Of a stretch of DNA of 57,898 nt, positions 56,626 through 57,898 are shown in pieces. The position numbers and the translations under genes are program-made. The stretch is from an uncultured Spartobacteria bacterium (GTDB taxonomy: Bacteria > Verrucomicrobiota > Verrucomicrobiia > Chthoniobacterales > Chthoniobacteraceae), in the NCBI GenBank assembly GCA_903919125.1, contig CAIXGS010000082.1:1-57898 (forward strand), in the 5' to 3' direction. The number at the start of each line of letters is the position of its first letter. Positions within the stretch are counted from its first letter, which is position 1. The notes under the pieces were generated by a model. The model did no database searches, was not told the origin of the DNA, and saw nothing but the letters and a program-made list of their open reading frames with translations.

Positions 56626-57898
56626 TTAAGCGTAGTTGTCATTGTCTACACTGTCGACTACGGCTACGGATATCCAAGCCCCTCTTGGGCGACCTCGACC
56701 AGACAAAGAGGGAACATCAACTTTCACGATGTCCTCATTCATCGCAAGGGACGACAGGACGTTCTGCTTCCCACGATGATCAAGCCCACGAAACTTTCTG
56801 CAGTACTGATGAATCTCCCGATCGGTCCTACCCTTTTTCCCACCCAAACGAATCACCTCAAGCACCTGGATGCTGATCGATTCAAATTCAGAATCAAACA
56901 AGCAGGTCTTCAATCGATTGACCACTTTCATGAAACTTCTCCGAACATAAGCAATCGACCAGGCTGCGTGATCCTCTTGAATGATGGAAGAATCCGACGA
57001 CACAGCAGCGATCAGGCTGACCCGCATCGCGATTTCATTCGATCTGGACCACATCTCAGCAAGACCATCGACTTCGTACTCGTCCATCAAATTGATGCAC
57101 TCCTCCTCAAATTGGCCAAACATGTCCATTGCTTGGGGACTAAAAGGAACCACAATCGGTGTCGGAGAGAGAGTTGCATCACCCGCTGGATTAACCATCG
57201 CGAGAGTTGATGATGGGTTCACTGACCTCTGCGCCCATTCGATGATCGCTGGAGAAATACTCACTTTTTGAGTGTGCCGGCCAGCTTGACGACCGATGTC
57301 TGTCTCGACCATTAGGAATCGATTCAGGAAGCCATCCCTAGCTGCTGCGGATCCGATGGAGTCAAAGAAAGTCTCCGGGGTTGTCATGGCCAGAAGAGTC
57401 AGTGATGGGTTCCTGACGGTCTTAGCAGACATTTTCTGAGCATCGCTATCTGACATTCCGAAAGTCGAATAGCCCTGAGGGCGCATGACACCATCGCATC
57501 GTCCCCACACTTCCATCAGAGCTTTCATCGTGGATGCAGACCGTGCACCATGCTTGATTGACGCTCCCTCAAGGACTTTGCCAAATTCGTCAATGACGCT
57601 GCAATGCACGGGTTGCTTGCACAGCGTTGAAAGAACGCCGGAGTCAGACGTATACCCAGCCGGCCCGATTAAATGTGGCTGACCACATGCCTCTAATAGA
57701 GTCTCAATCGCCCACTTTGCATGCTCTTTGCCGGACCCTGACTTGCCGATATTGAGGAAATAGAGTGCCGACCAGTTGCGCTGAGTCGTCACGTAGCGAC
57801 GACCCAAGAGAGTGGATGCAAAAGCCAAAGCAGCTTGAAGGGAAAAATCTGGCTGAGATTTTCGACTGCTCGCTTCAATCCAGCTGACCACGTCCTCC
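56626..57898 (-). CDS. Primase-helicase, C-terminal part (P-loop ATPase); continues at the left end of the window
   Basis: This is the 3' part of the 769-residue gene starting at 1134; bases 57802-57898 duplicate 1-97. It holds a P-loop (NIGKSGSGKEH) and a Walker B-like VIDEFGKVLEG, followed by LLAMTTPETFFDSIG and RDGFLNRFLM. These suit a DUF3987/superfamily 3-like replicative helicase fused to the prim-pol domain. A winged-helix-like end (IRLGGKKGRTDREIHQYCRKF) may bind DNA. With no separate helicase loader or DNA polymerase seen, the phage probably recruits the host replisome. Confidence 0.9.
   Translation of the reverse strand, partial: EDVVSWIEASSRKSQPDFSLQAALAFASTLLGRRYVTTQRNWSALYFLNIGKSGSGKEHAKWAIETLLEACGQPHLIGPAGYTSDSGVLSTLCKQPVHCSVIDEFGKVLEGASIKHGARSASTMKALMEVWGRCDGVMRPQGYSTFGMSDSDAQKMSAKTVRNPSLTLLAMTTPETFFDSIGSAAARDGFLNRFLMVETDIGRQAGRHTQKVSISPAIIEWAQRSVNPSSTLAMVNPAGDATLSPTPIVVPFSPQAMDMFGQFEEECINLMDEYEVDGLAEMWSRSNEIAMRVSLIAAVSSDSSIIQEDHAAWSIAYVRRSFMKVVNRLKTCLFDSEFESISIQVLEVIRLGGKKGRTDREIHQYCRKFRGLDHRGKQNVLSSLAMNEDIVKVDVPSLSGRGRPRGAWISVAVVDSVDNDNYA
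57802..57898. repeat. Right copy of 97-bp terminal direct repeat
   Basis: Identical to 1-97. Removing it restores the circular unit and one continuous primase-helicase frame. Confidence 0.97.

Noticed and set aside
56295..56642. 115-residue gene between primase-helicase and rusA
   Set aside because: Both junctions overlap neighbours in a coding-like way, but the product is low-complexity, includes a translated TA repeat and has no domain; kept only as part of the origin-like region.

Overview
The window is a complete temperate bacteriophage genome opened at an arbitrary point. Its first 97 bases are repeated exactly at its end (1-97 = 57802-57898), and one long gene, a primase-helicase, runs across that join in frame. 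The unit length is therefore 57,801 bp, either circular or circularly permuted. The gene set (lambda-type endolysin, outer-membrane spanin-like lipoprotein, RusA, Q-like regulator, N4-gp56-type capsid, very large internal virion protein) points to a short-tailed phage of the broad Bcep22-like type infecting a Gram-negative proteobacterium. The attP site carries the 3' part of a tRNA-Arg(CCG) gene. The exact host cannot be named from sequence alone.

Layout. (1) Immunity, 2.77-3.85 kb: a divergent cro-like gene (-) and a cI-like S24 repressor (+). (2) Rightward early operon, 3.9-13.5 kb (+), from a near-consensus promoter: small membrane peptides; a Sak4-like ATPase, SSB (DUF669), Cas4/RecB-like nuclease and SF2 helicase recombination module; a lone NrdB; a chain of small overlapping accessory genes; then xis, int and attP. 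(3) Beyond attP, a small secreted protein at 13.8 kb. (4) Leftward early operon (-), from cro at 3.0 kb: three small DNA-binding proteins, two tandem structured RNA elements, a KilA-N protein and the prim-pol/helicase. It continues across the join into RusA, a PD-(D/E)XK-like nuclease, small membrane proteins, two MazG/HisE-type nucleotide pyrophosphohydrolases and a Q-like regulator (57.8-53.8 kb). (5) Late operon (-), 53.6-14.2 kb: lysis genes with an HNH gene, small and large terminase, portal, tail lysozyme, scaffold, major capsid, decoration, adaptors, fibre and tail proteins, ejection-type proteins, a 3,721-residue virion protein and a bacterioferritin-like gene.

How it works together. 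CI and Cro would set lysis or lysogeny. The two early operons replicate and recombine the genome and adjust nucleotide pools. Q-like antitermination probably drives the late operon, which carries several strong intrinsic terminators between structural genes. Int acts at the tRNA-Arg-derived attP.

Most unusual points: the tandem riboswitch-like or C4-antisense-like RNA leaders ahead of kilA-N; a bacterioferritin coupled to the giant virion gene; a chain of paralogous small genes whose shared C-terminal codons also supply the next gene's ribosome binding site; and an ADP-ribosyltransferase-like region within the giant virion protein.
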